64,000 bases of DNA from Lachnospiraceae bacterium (GCA_017470935.1 JAFUXG010000052.1:1-64000); one strand, 5' to 3'; positions 33,907-42,819 are shown, numbered from the stretch's first letter. Made by a program: numbers and translations. The notes: generated from the letters alone by a model not told the origin.

Positions 33907-34905
33907 ATGGCTGGTCGGATAATGAGAAGAGAAATGAAGGAATATCAGAATTATATATTTGATCTGTATGGAACACTGATAGATATTAGTACAAATGAAC
34001 GAAAACCATCTCTTTGGAAGCTTATGGCAGAATTTTATAATGTGTATGGCTGCAAGTGGAATGGCAAGGCGCTCTCAGATGCATTTTGGTTAATGGATGC
34101 CGAAGAACGGGAAATACTTCGGGAGAGAAATGGAGTGGAATGCCCGGAGATAAAGCTGGAGAGAGTGTTTGCCAGACTTCTTTTTGAAGTGCCTGGATGG
34201 AATGAGATTCAAAGTGATGAACGTTCTTTGGATACAGTTCGATCAATTGATGAAGTTCAATTATTTGATGAAGTTGAAAATAGCTATGTTAGAAGAAAAA
34301 AGCATGATGCATGGTATAAGTGCAGTGTAAAGATTTCGGGAGTGCCGGTTGATGACCTTAGAAAAGAATATATTAGTGACAAGGAAAAGGTTTTGGATAT
34401 TGTAACATCTAGTGACTGGTGCGTTGCGGCAGCTAATCTGTTCCGGGTGCATTCAAGAAAGTATATCCGTCCTTATGCTAATACTGTCATGACCTTGCGA
34501 AAACTCAAAGAGCAGGGTAAGGGCGTATATCTGTTGTCCAATGCACAGAGGATTTTTACCATGCCGGAAATTGAGATGACAGGGCTTAATTTATTATTTG
34601 ACAGGATGTACATTTCTTCTGATTACGGTATAATGAAACCTGAAAAGGCATTTATGGAACTGCTGGTGAAGGAAGAGAAGCTTGATCCGAATGAATCGGT
34701 AATGGTGGGTAATGAGTTTAAATGTGACATTGCTGTTGCATTGCGGTACGGGATGGACAGTATCTACCTTAATACGGCAGCTTACACGAAAAATGAGATT
34801 GACAAAGAGTGGAGAATATGGATGAAAAAGGAAAACAAGTCTATGAGTGATGCTCCGTATATTGTAATGTCTGGTGATATTGCAGAAATATTGAATTTTA
34901 ACTGA
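33907..34905 (+). CDS. HAD superfamily hydrolase
   Basis: A haloacid dehalogenase-like hydrolase, 332 residues from the ATG at 33907. Motif I is IFDLYGTLID (nucleophile Asp and DxxGT with the common Y), motif II is YLLSNAQR, motif III Lys in MKPEKAFM and motif IV VMVGNEFKCDI. The cap region is long and contains a polar insert (SDERSLDTVRSIDEV) and a domain unlike simple phosphatases. Starts at 33922 and 33934 are also possible; none has a strong ribosome binding site. Substrate unknown. Confidence 0.85.
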   Translation: MAGRIMRREMKEYQNYIFDLYGTLIDISTNERKPSLWKLMAEFYNVYGCKWNGKALSDAFWLMDAEEREILRERNGVECPEIKLERVFARLLFEVPGWNEIQSDERSLDTVRSIDEVQLFDEVENSYVRRKKHDAWYKCSVKISGVPVDDLRKEYISDKEKVLDIVTSSDWCVAAANLFRVHSRKYIRPYANTVMTLRKLKEQGKGVYLLSNAQRIFTMPEIEMTGLNLLFDRMYISSDYGIMKPEKAFMELLVKEEKLDPNESVMVGNEFKCDIAVALRYGMDSIYLNTAAYTKNEIDKEWRIWMKKENKSMSDAPYIVMSGDIAEILNFN

Positions 34906-35031
34906 AGTTAAAATTATAATTTCGATTGTTATAAAAATATTTAGATTAAGTATTTTTATAATTAATAATGTTAAGTAACATATAAAACAAAATAATAATA
35001 GTAAACTACAAGAAGATTGGAAAAGTAAAGT

Positions 35032-35811
35032 ATGAGCAGAAGTAAGATTATAAAACAGTGGATAATGATAGTATTGGGATTGCTAGTGTTTTCCTTTGGA
35101 GTACATTTGACTATATTTGCTAATATCGGGCTGGCACCATGGGATTGTCTTGGGATGGGAATTGCGAAGCATACACCATTTAACTATGGTATTTCCATGA
35201 CCATCATGGCGTTGATAATACTTTGTATTGACCTTGCGTTAAAGGAAAGGATAGGCTATGGAACAATAATTGATGCACTGCTTACAGGGAATTTTGTGCA
35301 GATGTTTAATATCCTCAATCCTTTTGCAGAGAATCACAATGTGTGGATAGGAATTGGAATAATGCTGGTGGGCTTTGTATTTATGGCGCTTGGCATGTGG
35401 ATATATATGAGTGCCGAACAATGCTGTGGACCGAGGGATGCTCTTCTTGTAGGACTAGGCAAGAGATTTTCCAAAATTCCCATTGGAATTGTGGAGATCC
35501 TCCTGTGGGCTGTTGTACTTCTTGTGGGCTGGCTCCTTGGTGGACCTGTGGGAATCGGAACGCTTATCAGCACATTTGGCGCAGGACTTGTGATGCAGCT
35601 TGTATATATGCTCATTAAGTTTGAACCAAGGGATCTCAAGCATAAAGGTGTCTTGGAAGTGACGAGGATGATGTTTAAGAAAACTGCTTTTGACGTTGAG
35701 TCTGATCCTTTTTACAGTCCGGAGAATATAGCTGAGTTGGAGAGAAGAATTGCGGATATGAAGGCAGGTAGAAATGTTTCTGAACATGAATTGATTGAGG
35801 TAGATGAATGA
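35032..35811 (+). CDS. YczE/YyaS/YitT family membrane protein
   Basis: A 259-residue protein with about five membrane helices. The N-terminal part, FGVHLTIFANIGLAPWDCL, is characteristic of the YczE group, as are FNYGISMTIMALIIL and a Gly-rich third helix. YczE in Bacillus affects surfactin production; the molecular role is unknown. The C-terminal 50 residues are soluble and charged (ELERRIADMKAG). The next gene starts 45 bp later, so they are probably co-transcribed. Confidence 0.85.
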   Translation: MSRSKIIKQWIMIVLGLLVFSFGVHLTIFANIGLAPWDCLGMGIAKHTPFNYGISMTIMALIILCIDLALKERIGYGTIIDALLTGNFVQMFNILNPFAENHNVWIGIGIMLVGFVFMALGMWIYMSAEQCCGPRDALLVGLGKRFSKIPIGIVEILLWAVVLLVGWLLGGPVGIGTLISTFGAGLVMQLVYMLIKFEPRDLKHKGVLEVTRMMFKKTAFDVESDPFYSPENIAELERRIADMKAGRNVSEHELIEVDE

Positions 35812-35856
35812 TAAAGTTGTGTTACTATATTGATAAAGGTTTTAAGGAGAAATATA

Positions 35857-36786
35857 ATGGTAATGATTAAAGAATTAGATGAAACACATTTAGATGAGAT
35901 AAAAGAATTATTCCGTTCAGTTTTTATGGCTCCGCCTTGGAATGATGACTGGAGTGATGAGAACCAGTTAAATGAATATCTGCTTGATCTTATGAGAGTG
36001 AGAACGCCCCTTATTCTTGGGTTGTACGACCAAACAGATGAGAATAGTTGCATCGGCATATCTATTGGCAACATAAAGCATTGGTGGGGAGGAACAGAAT
36101 ACCATATCGAGGAACTCTGTATCAAGACCGACAGGCAGGGGGAGGGACTTGGCTCCCAGTTCTTTGATTTAATAGAAGAGTATTTGAAGAAAAGGGATAT
36201 ATCACAGATATTCCTGATGACAGAGAAGCGTGTGCCGGCATACGAGTTCTATAAGAATAGAGGCTTTGAGGAGGTTGAGGGACAGGTATCATTTTTTCTG
36301 GACTTTCGTAAACCTGTTATAAGACCTATGAAGAAATCAGAATATCACCTGTTGGATGATTTTTTGTATGAGGCAATATTCATTCCGGAGGGTGTGGATG
36401 CTCCGCCAAAATCAATTATACAGGATGATGCGTTGCAGATTTATATCAAAGATTTTGGAGATAAGCCGGACGACAGATGCCTTGCAGCAGTAGCAGACGG
36501 AAAGGTCGTAGGAGCTGTCTGGACAAGGATCATGAAAGATTACGGACATGTAGATGACAGTACACCGTCATTTGCAATCTCGTTATATAAGGAATACCGG
36601 GGTAAGGGAATCGGTACGGAGCTTATGGAGAGGATGATTGGGGAACTGAAAAATGCCGGATATGGGAAATGTTCGCTAGCCGTCCAAAAAGAAAATTATG
36701 CGGTAAAGTTGTATAAGAAGGCAGGCTTTGAAATCGTAGATGAAAATGAAGAAGAATATATCATGGTGAGGAGGTTACAGTTATGA
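35857..36786 (+). CDS. Tandem GNAT acetyltransferase
   Basis: A 309-residue protein with two GNAT folds. Domain 1 (about 1-145) has TDRQGEGLGSQFFDLIEEYL, with the acetyl-CoA loop QGEGLGS, and AYEFYKNRGFEE. Domain 2 (about 150-309) has YRGKGIGTELMERMI, with loop RGKGIGT, and AVKLYKKAGFE. Both keep acetyl-CoA motifs. Start at 35857 follows AAGGAG; the 35830 TTG/ATG region is unlikely. It overlaps the next gene by four bases (ATGA), so translation is coupled. Confidence 0.9.
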   Translation: MVMIKELDETHLDEIKELFRSVFMAPPWNDDWSDENQLNEYLLDLMRVRTPLILGLYDQTDENSCIGISIGNIKHWWGGTEYHIEELCIKTDRQGEGLGSQFFDLIEEYLKKRDISQIFLMTEKRVPAYEFYKNRGFEEVEGQVSFFLDFRKPVIRPMKKSEYHLLDDFLYEAIFIPEGVDAPPKSIIQDDALQIYIKDFGDKPDDRCLAAVADGKVVGAVWTRIMKDYGHVDDSTPSFAISLYKEYRGKGIGTELMERMIGELKNAGYGKCSLAVQKENYAVKLYKKAGFEIVDENEEEYIMVRRLQL

Positions 36787-37109
36787 GCATAACGGTCAAC
36801 ATTTATTATACCGGAGAGAAAGGCAACGCAAGGAAGTTTGCCGATGAGATGGAAAAGACGGGGGTTGCAGGAAGAATAAGAAATGAAGAAGGCAATCTCA
36901 GGTATGAGTATTTCTACCCGAAAAATGATGAGGAAACGGTTCTTTTGATTGACAGCTGGGAAGACCAGGAGGCGATTGACAGACATCACGAGTCACCGAT
37001 GATGCAGGAGATCATGAAACTTAGGGAGAAGTATGACCTGCATATGAGAGTGGAAAGGTATACATCACTTGATATGCCGGAAGGGGACAGCAGGTTTGTG
37101 AGGGAATAG
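36783..37109 (+). CDS. ABM-domain protein (putative quinol monooxygenase)
   Basis: A 108-residue dimeric alpha-beta barrel protein of the antibiotic biosynthesis monooxygenase (ABM/YgiN) family. ARKFADEMEKTGVAGRIRNEEGN (in part), YEYFYP, VLLIDSWEDQEAIDRHHESPMM are family features, the last holding the HxxSP motif. These enzymes act on quinones or similar aromatics without cofactor. Coupled by a 4-base overlap to the tandem GNAT gene. Confidence 0.87.
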   Translation: MSITVNIYYTGEKGNARKFADEMEKTGVAGRIRNEEGNLRYEYFYPKNDEETVLLIDSWEDQEAIDRHHESPMMQEIMKLREKYDLHMRVERYTSLDMPEGDSRFVRE

Positions 37110-37189
37110 ACGTGTTTAGCGCCAGGCTTTTAGTGAATCATGCAGAAAACGGGAAAAAATATTTATATGATATATTATCAATAAAAAAA

Positions 37190-37233
37190 GAAACGAGCAA
37201 GCCACAACAATAAGTGTGGTGAAAACCCGTTTC
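37190..37233 (+). terminator. Hairpin, probable terminator after the ABM gene
   Basis: GAAACG pairs with CGTTTC and an inner CCACA pairs with TGTGG. It is preceded by AAAAAAA and followed by CATTTATTAT, so it is a weak or bidirectional terminator. Confidence 0.5.
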
Positions 37234-37310
37234 CATTTATTATATTATAGCTAATTTTAATAATTGTCAACTATTTTTGGATTATAATTATTAATGTTTG
37301 GAGCAGTAGT

Positions 37311-37754
37311 ATGCAAATAATTGAAATCAAGGAAAATAAAAAGCAGTACCTGCCACTTCTGTTATTGGCAGATGAGCAGAAAGACATGATCGATCGTTAT
37401 CTTGAAAACGGAACAATGTATGTTTCGGATGACGATGGAATCAAAGGTGAGTGTGTCGTTACGGATGAGGGGAACGGCATCTTGGAGATTAAGAATATTG
37501 CTACCATACCGGAATGTCATGGAAAAGGATATGGAAGGATTCTTATTGACTATGTGGCTGACAGATATAAGGGGCAGTACTCTGCCCTGCAGGTAGGAAC
37601 GGGAGACAGTCCTCTTACTATACCATTTTATGAAAAATGTGGTTTTGTCAGACATCATGTGGTAAAGAACTTTTTTACGGATAATTACGATCACCCGATT
37701 TTTGAAGGTGGGGTACAGCTTAAAGATATGATTTACTTGCGCAAAGAGTTGTGA
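37311..37754 (+). CDS. GNAT family N-acetyltransferase
   Basis: A 147-residue single-domain acetyltransferase. The acetyl-CoA-binding loop is CHGKGYGRILIDYV and the C-terminal motif IPFYEKCGFVRHHVVKNFF. It resembles the YitH/AAC-like subgroup acting on small amines, but the substrate cannot be inferred. ATG at 37311 follows TTGGAG. Confidence 0.88.
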   Translation: MQIIEIKENKKQYLPLLLLADEQKDMIDRYLENGTMYVSDDDGIKGECVVTDEGNGILEIKNIATIPECHGKGYGRILIDYVADRYKGQYSALQVGTGDSPLTIPFYEKCGFVRHHVVKNFFTDNYDHPIFEGGVQLKDMIYLRKEL

Positions 37755-37779
37755 AATACAATACAGAAAGGCGAAATTT

Positions 37780-38781
37780 ATGTATAAAGATATGGAACAA
37801 AATGATACCCAAGGCGATATTGTAATCTATCAAAGCCAAGATGGTATCACGAAAATTGATGTCAGGATTGTTGATGAAACAGTGTGGCTTACGCAAGCAC
37901 AGCTTGTTGAGTTATATCAAAGCAGTAAGTCTAATATTAGTGAACATATAAAACATATTTTTGAAGATGGTGAACTAGAAGAGAATACAGTTGTTCGGAA
38001 ATTCCGAACAACTGCAAATGACGGGAAAAAATATAATGTTACATATTATAATCTCGACATGATTATTTCTCTTGGATATCGTGTTCATTCAAAGATTGCT
38101 ACTAATTTCCGTAGGTGGGCGACAGAGAGATTAAAGGAATATATGATAAAAGGTTTTACAATGGATGACGAACGTCTCAAAAATCTTGGAGGAGGCGGAT
38201 ATTTCAAAGAATTGTTAGAACGTATCAGAGATATTCGTGCTTCAGAGAAGGTATTTTATCGTCAGGTATTAGAAATCTATGCAACGAGCATTGACTATGA
38301 TCCGAGGTCAGATATTTCAATCGAGTTTTTCAAGAAGGTACAGAATAAAATCCATTATGCTGTGCATGGGGAAACTGCTGCTGAACTAATCTATCACAGA
38401 GCGGATGCTGAAAAAGAATTTATGGGTATTACAACATTTGCCAATAACCAGCCCACACTCAAAGAAGCTAAGGTGGCAAAGAATTATCTTGATGAAAAGG
38501 AACTTAGAGCGATGGGACAGATTGTATCTGGATATCTTGACTTTGCCGAAAGACAGGCGGAACGTGAACAGGTTATGACAATGAAGGATTGGGCAGCCCA
38601 TTTAGATAATATTCTAACAATGTCCAGTGAAAAACTGCTATCTGGTAATGGTGCTATAAGTCACGAACAGGCAATGGAAAAAGTCGAAAATGAATATAAG
38701 AAATACAAGGAACGTACATTAAGCGATGTGGAAAAGGATTATCTGGAAAGTATAGAATTGTTGGGAAAAATAAAGGACTAA
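37780..38781 (+). CDS. RhuM family protein
   Basis: A 333-residue protein of the virulence RhuM family. Clear family text: DETVWLTQAQLVELYQSSKSNISEHIKHI (a winged-helix-like N-terminal domain, here in parts), TYYNLDMIISLGYRVHS, and FRRWATERLKEYMIKGF. The second half is a Fic-like or C-terminal helical domain seen in long RhuM proteins (HYAVHGETAAELIYHRAD). RhuM genes occur on islands and beside toxin-like genes; biochemical role is unclear. Confidence 0.9.
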   Translation: MYKDMEQNDTQGDIVIYQSQDGITKIDVRIVDETVWLTQAQLVELYQSSKSNISEHIKHIFEDGELEENTVVRKFRTTANDGKKYNVTYYNLDMIISLGYRVHSKIATNFRRWATERLKEYMIKGFTMDDERLKNLGGGGYFKELLERIRDIRASEKVFYRQVLEIYATSIDYDPRSDISIEFFKKVQNKIHYAVHGETAAELIYHRADAEKEFMGITTFANNQPTLKEAKVAKNYLDEKELRAMGQIVSGYLDFAERQAEREQVMTMKDWAAHLDNILTMSSEKLLSGNGAISHEQAMEKVENEYKKYKERTLSDVEKDYLESIELLGKIKD

Positions 38782-38864
38782 TGGCAGCAGTAATGTATGA
38801 GGAAAAATTATAATATAAGCAGAAGAGTATGAACAATAATAGTAGTATATAGAGGAATTATTAT

Positions 38865-39623
38865 ATGTCAGAACAATTTTCATACAGAGATAAAATAATT
38901 GAATACGTGAAGAAGAAATACAAGACTAAGCCGGAATACTTGTGGAAAAAGACACCGGATGCGGCGGTTTTCAGACATTCAGATAATAACAAATGGTATG
39001 GTCTTATTATGAATGTGTGGGCTGACAGGCTGGGGCTTTCCCGTGATGAGCAGGTAGACATATTAAATGTCAAGATAAATGATGCATTTTTAATGGATAT
39101 GTTATTACAGCGGGAAGGATATTCCCGCGGCTATCATATGAATAAAATGAACTGGCTTACAATTCTGCTTGATGGAACAGTACCATTTGATGATATATGT
39201 GACCGCATTGACGAGAGCTTTCTGAACACTGCATCTGCAAAAAAGAAACAGAAGGTACGACCGCCCAAAGAATGGATCATTCCGGCAAATCCTAAGTATT
39301 ACGATATCGAGCACGCATTTGATGACAAAGAAGTTATAGAATGGAAGCAGGGAAGCGGAATCAAAAAGGGTGATACGGTTTATATGTATGTGGCATCACC
39401 TGTGTCTGCAATCCTATATAAATGCAAGGTGACAGAGACAGACATTCCTTATGAATATGAGGATGGTAAGCTGACTATCAGTGCGTTGATGAGAATCAAA
39501 TTGTTAAAGCGTTATGAGCGTGACAGATTTACATTTGAACGGCTTAAAGAAGAATATGGAATATATGCGATCAGAGGACCGAGAGGTATTCCTAATTCAT
39601 TGAGTGCTGAATTATCAAGATAA
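38865..39623 (+). CDS. MmcQ/YjbR-type DNA-binding protein with PUA-like C-domain
   Basis: A 252-residue two-domain protein. Residues 1-120 are YjbR (CyaY-like, MmcQ) fold: PEYLWKKTPDAAVFRHSDN, WYGLIM, and MNKMNWLTILLDG. Residues 130-252 resemble EVE/PUA modules that read modified nucleobases: IIPANPKYYDIEHAF, IKKGDTVYMYV and ILYKCKV. The pairing of YjbR with this C-domain is common in Firmicutes. Function unproven; nucleic acid binding is likely. Confidence 0.8.
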   Translation: MSEQFSYRDKIIEYVKKKYKTKPEYLWKKTPDAAVFRHSDNNKWYGLIMNVWADRLGLSRDEQVDILNVKINDAFLMDMLLQREGYSRGYHMNKMNWLTILLDGTVPFDDICDRIDESFLNTASAKKKQKVRPPKEWIIPANPKYYDIEHAFDDKEVIEWKQGSGIKKGDTVYMYVASPVSAILYKCKVTETDIPYEYEDGKLTISALMRIKLLKRYERDRFTFERLKEEYGIYAIRGPRGIPNSLSAELSR

Positions 39624-39651
39624 ATAGAAAAGTCAGAGGAGGATGTAATAT

Positions 39652-40134
39652 ATGATCTTAGTAATTGAAGGAATTGTGATGTGTTTTGTACTGTTAATAG
39701 TGTGCGTGATAGGAATTGCCAACGGTCCGGTTGGGTTGGTGGTGTTTTATGAGCAGGAGGTAAAGAACCGTGTTGTGGAGCTTGGGCTTACAACGCATCA
39801 AAGGATTAAGAGAAATAAGATCATCACATTTATCGCTTTGTTTGTTCCAATGTTCATTCTTGTTCCATATATGGTATATGGGATTAACGGGGTTACGGAC
39901 TTCAAAAGTGCTGTTTTTCAGATGACGGTTATTTTATGGATATCAGGGCTGTTCGACAGGATATTTATTGACTGGTACTGGGTTTCAAAGACAAAGGCTT
40001 GGGTCATTGAGGGCACGGAAGACCTTATGCCGTACATATATGGAAAGACCCTTGTGGGTAAATGGGTGTCAACCGTCATAGGATTTCCGATACTGGCTGT
40101 CATAATTGCATTTATAATGTCAAGGTTTGTATAG
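39652..40134 (+). CDS. Hypothetical four-helix membrane protein
   Basis: A 160-residue protein with four predicted membrane helices (residues about 4-30, 57-78, 88-106, 135-158). I do not recognise the family. A charged loop after the first helix (FYEQEVKNRVVELGL) and FDRIFIDWYWVSKTKAW before the last helix are notable. Good ribosome binding site (GAGGAGG). It lies between the YjbR gene and an unknown gene, all on the plus strand with short gaps. Confidence 0.7.
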   Translation: MILVIEGIVMCFVLLIVCVIGIANGPVGLVVFYEQEVKNRVVELGLTTHQRIKRNKIITFIALFVPMFILVPYMVYGINGVTDFKSAVFQMTVILWISGLFDRIFIDWYWVSKTKAWVIEGTEDLMPYIYGKTLVGKWVSTVIGFPILAVIIAFIMSRFV

Positions 40135-40197
40135 TCTTATTAATGGTAAGAGGAAAGCATAAAGTTGTTATGTAATAGGTTGTTGGAGGAAGATTAT

Positions 40198-40791
40198 ATG
40201 GGATTATTTGATAAGCTTAAAAAATCTGACAAAATTGATTATGATTGTCATGTTGAACTGCATTTGAATGCTCATTTTCAACCGGTACACAGATTTCCGT
40301 TAGAGGATGCCATTGAACAGGTGATCACAGAGCTTCAATTGGGGGAATTAGAGGGTGGCGGAACTGCACAGAATCCTGAAACAGGCGAGATACAATCCTG
40401 TGATATTCAATTCTGTCTGAAAGACACATCGGATGCCACCATTGATAAATTCTCTGAAATTGTGGAATCAATGGGAATTCCGAAAAGCTCCTATCTGCAA
40501 TATGATAATCAGAAAAGACCGGTAGGGACGCAGGAGGGATTTGCAATTTATTTGAATGGAGTTGATCTGCCGGCGGAGGTATATCAAAGCTGTGATATAA
40601 ATGTGCTGATAGAGAGACTGGAAAGTCAGCTTGATGGTATGGGAAGGATGTATAGCTTTTGGGAGGGCAAGGAATGGACTGTATTATATTTTTACGGTAA
40701 TTCATCTTTCCGGGATATGATAGCGAAGGTACAGGGAATTATAGATGATTATCCGCTCTGTGAAAAATGTCAGGTTAAACAGATTGCATAG
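40198..40791 (+). CDS. Hypothetical protein, MGLFDKLKK start
   Basis: A 197-residue soluble protein with no recognised domain. It opens MGLFDKLKKSDK, an N-terminal phrase also seen in the unrelated gene at 55123. The rest is a mixed alpha-beta protein with CDIQFCLKDTSD and WEGKEWTVLYFYG. The start at 40198 follows GGAGGA; the in-frame ATG at 40165 lacks one. Possibly a house-keeping or immunity-type protein; unknown. Confidence 0.65.
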   Translation: MGLFDKLKKSDKIDYDCHVELHLNAHFQPVHRFPLEDAIEQVITELQLGELEGGGTAQNPETGEIQSCDIQFCLKDTSDATIDKFSEIVESMGIPKSSYLQYDNQKRPVGTQEGFAIYLNGVDLPAEVYQSCDINVLIERLESQLDGMGRMYSFWEGKEWTVLYFYGNSSFRDMIAKVQGIIDDYPLCEKCQVKQIA

Positions 40792-40965
40792 CTGCCTCAT
40801 CATAAGGGAAATGAAAGATATTCGTATATTATAAATTGCTGCATCATGTATATTTAAGAATATATTTTATTATGTACTTTAAGGTCGCAGAGATTAGGAT
40901 TTCGTAGTAATCATTGCGTAAAATATTGATTGACTTTGATTAGTTGATTGGATATACTGTAATTA

Positions 40966-41026
40966 GCAGTGAACCCTACTGTGAGTGGGAACTATAAAAG
41001 CAGTGAACCCTACTGTGAGTGGGAAC
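40966..41026 (+). repeat. Two 27-bp tandem units, period 34
   Basis: GCAGTGAACCCTACTGTGAG begins two identical 27-bp units at 40966 and 41000. A third, related copy (TTAGCAGTGAACTC) is at 42138. The copies lie either side of the GNAT gene at 41288. The 496-bp gap 40792-41287 otherwise holds only a hairpin leader and a gene stub. Confidence 0.8.
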
Positions 41027-41030
41027 CATC

Positions 41031-41119
41031 AAGGCTGCACTTTGTACAGCCTTGTTTAATATATAAGGAGGATCATGAAACAGGATAAGTTAAAAAGGCT
41101 GACAAACTATATAAAATGA
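41031..41119 (+). pseudogene. Hairpin leader plus 14-codon gene stub
   Basis: AAGGCTGCAC/GTACAGCCTT forms a hairpin (41031-41053), followed by GTTTAATATAT, AGGAGG and an ATG at 41075 that opens a frame of only 14 codons (MKQDKLKRLTNYIK). The same leader text, hairpin to ribosome binding site, occurs at 52021-52060 before another truncated gene. The stub looks like the start of a disrupted gene. Downstream to 41280 I see nothing coding. Confidence 0.5.
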
Positions 41120-41287
41120 TCTGCCAAGGATACGCAAACAGCAATTTGAAAAAAGATGTTTGGATTTCAATAGATTGGAAAAAGTTTTGATTAAATGGAA
41201 AAACAAAAGTAGATTTACTGCGATAAATAAACGTAATTAAAATATATGAAGTAGAATTATAGATGGGATTACAAGGATGGTGATAGT

Positions 41288-42064
41288 ATGCTTAGACTAC
41301 GACCATACAAGGATGAAGATGCACCAACAATACTTTCATGGTGTGATAAGGAAAAGGATTTTTATAAATGGACTGCCGGAGTAATGGGAGAATATCCGAT
41401 AACAGAGAAGGAATTTACCTTTGTAAAAGGTGCGATGCCGTTTACTGCGTTTGATGAAGACGGACCGGTGGGATTCTTTACCCTGCGAAAGCCCCATAAT
41501 TCAGATGATGAACTTAGGATAGGCTTTGTTATCGTTTCATCGGATAAGAGGGGTAAAGGATATGGCAGGGAAATGCTTATTTTGGGACAGAAGTTCGCCT
41601 TTGAACTGTATGGTACAAAGAAGGTTTCACTTGTGGTGTTTGACAGTAATATGCCTGCTTACTGCTGCTACAAGGCAGCAGGTTTTCATGAAGCGGCCTG
41701 CGAGGAGGATGATACCTTCAAGATACTGGGTGAAGAGTGGAAGCGGATTGTTATGGAGATAGATGTGAATGAAGACAACATACATAATAAAGTGAAGCAG
41801 TTAAGTGGAGCAAATATGGATATTGATTTAACAAGCAATCAATCTGATATTAATTGGGAACAGACAATGTGTCCGTGGAATAAGGAGGAAAATACAAAAG
41901 AACATAAATGTGCAGTAAAGAATACTTCAATATGTAAATATTTTTGTGGAATTAAATATTTGGATAGTGTTCTTTGCAGTTACCCTTACGAAAATCTTGA
42001 TGTTTTAAAAAGTGAAGACAATATGGATAAAACAGGGCTTTTGGAAATATTGGCGAATAAGTAG
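41288..42064 (+). CDS. GNAT acetyltransferase with Cys-rich C-terminal tail
   Basis: A 258-residue protein. Residues 1-155 form a GNAT domain: RLRPYKDEDAPTILSW, RGKGYGREMLILG (acetyl-CoA loop) and NMPAYCCYKAAGFHE. A polar linker follows, then a compact 45-residue tail with five to six Cys: TMCPWNKEENTKEHKCAVKN (20 residues), then SICKYFCGIKYLD and VLCSYPYEN. Such a CPWN...C...C...C...YP module looks metal-binding and is otherwise encoded separately in some Firmicutes. A fusion is likely. Start at 41288 is supported by GGATGGTG only weakly. Confidence 0.82.
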   Translation: MLRLRPYKDEDAPTILSWCDKEKDFYKWTAGVMGEYPITEKEFTFVKGAMPFTAFDEDGPVGFFTLRKPHNSDDELRIGFVIVSSDKRGKGYGREMLILGQKFAFELYGTKKVSLVVFDSNMPAYCCYKAAGFHEAACEEDDTFKILGEEWKRIVMEIDVNEDNIHNKVKQLSGANMDIDLTSNQSDINWEQTMCPWNKEENTKEHKCAVKNTSICKYFCGIKYLDSVLCSYPYENLDVLKSEDNMDKTGLLEILANK

Positions 42065-42137
42065 TGAAAATGAAACTCCGGATTATGAAGTAAGTAATCT
42101 GACAGAACTTCTGGCCATCTTATAGTCAAATAGGGAT

Positions 42138-42168
42138 TTAGCAGTGAACTCAACTTACAGTAGAGTTC
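42138..42168 (+). repeat. Third copy of the TTAGCAGTGAAC repeat
   Basis: TTAGCAGTGAACTC followed by an inverted repeat, GAACTC/GAGTTC. It resembles the tandem units at 40966-41026 and lies after the GNAT gene. Confidence 0.55.
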
Positions 42169-42261
42169 TTAAAATAAAGCTTTCTTGAATAACGCAACTA
42201 TCTGTTCCTGTTCATATTGGGTATCATGGTTTATGTTGATGCAAGAAAGGAGGTGCTCCTC

Positions 42262-42384
42262 ATGGATCAGGAGAAAATCGGAAACTTCATAGCTTCCTGC
42301 AGGAAGGAGCAGGGCTTGACACAGGCCGCTCTTGCGGAAAAACTTGGTATTACAGATCGTGCCATATCGAAATGGGAAACGGGA
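42262..42384 (+). pseudogene. 5-prime half of an XRE-type regulator gene split by a transposon
   Basis: 41 codons of a Cro/CI-type helix-turn-helix protein: LTQAALAEKLGITDRAISKW is the DNA-binding core. The start at 42262 has AAAGGAGG. After GAAACGGGA the frame runs into transposon sequence and stops at 42399. The missing part resumes at 50112 in the same codon phase (GGA AAA GGG CTT), so joining 42384 to 50112 restores ETGKGLPDASIMP, the typical continuation of this domain. Confidence 0.9.
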
Positions 42385-42405
42385 GTTTCACATAGTTAAA
42401 GATAC
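42385..42405. repeat. Left terminal inverted repeat of the transposon
   Basis: Begins GTTTCACATAGTTAAAG; matches the reverse complement of 50087-50107 at 18 of 21 positions. The join of both ends in a circle would give GTGAAAC-AGGA-GTTTCAC, a perfect 7-bp palindrome around the crossover. Confidence 0.85.
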
Positions 42406-42409
42406 CACC

Positions 42410-42425
42410 ACAACCCACGCTTACA
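42410..42425. repeat. Subterminal 16-bp repeat, left
   Basis: ACAACCCACGCTTACA. Its exact reverse complement is at 48414-48429, just before the recombinase gene. Possibly a recombinase or regulator binding site. Confidence 0.75.
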
Positions 42426-42462
42426 CGATATATGCTAATACAATATTCAAGGAGTGATTACT

Positions 42463-42819
42463 ATGTCAATAGCATTATCGTACAGAAAAGCAGAGGATGG
42501 TATGTTCTATCCTAATATCAGCTTTGAAACGGGGAATTTAGCAGAGTTAGGAAAATACGGACTTATGGCGATGGATTACCTCAAAGAAAACTACTATGAG
42601 CGGTACAGGTTGCTTGTAAGGTTTGGCAGATTGGTTGAGGTACTGAAGCCTGTAAATGATGAAGCACAGCAGATGGTCGATCAGATGATGGAAAAGTATT
42701 TGGAAACACATAAGCCGTATAATCCAAATTCAACAATGGAGATGTGGGAAATCAGAAAGCATGGATTGATGATAGCAGAGGAAATCGTAATACATGATTT
42801 AATCAATACTTACCATTGA
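42463..42819 (+). CDS. tnpV: Transposon-encoded protein TnpV
   Basis: A 118-residue protein matching TnpV of Tn4451-type transposons: YRKAEDGMFYPNISFE at the start, GKYGLMAMDYLKENYYERY and EAQQMVDQMMEKYL further on. Its role in transposition is not established. Start at 42463 with AAGGAG upstream; the GTG at 42454 would overlap that site. It is the first gene inside the left end, facing inward. Confidence 0.85.
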   Translation: MSIALSYRKAEDGMFYPNISFETGNLAELGKYGLMAMDYLKENYYERYRLLVRFGRLVEVLKPVNDEAQQMVDQMMEKYLETHKPYNPNSTMEMWEIRKHGLMIAEEIVIHDLINTYH

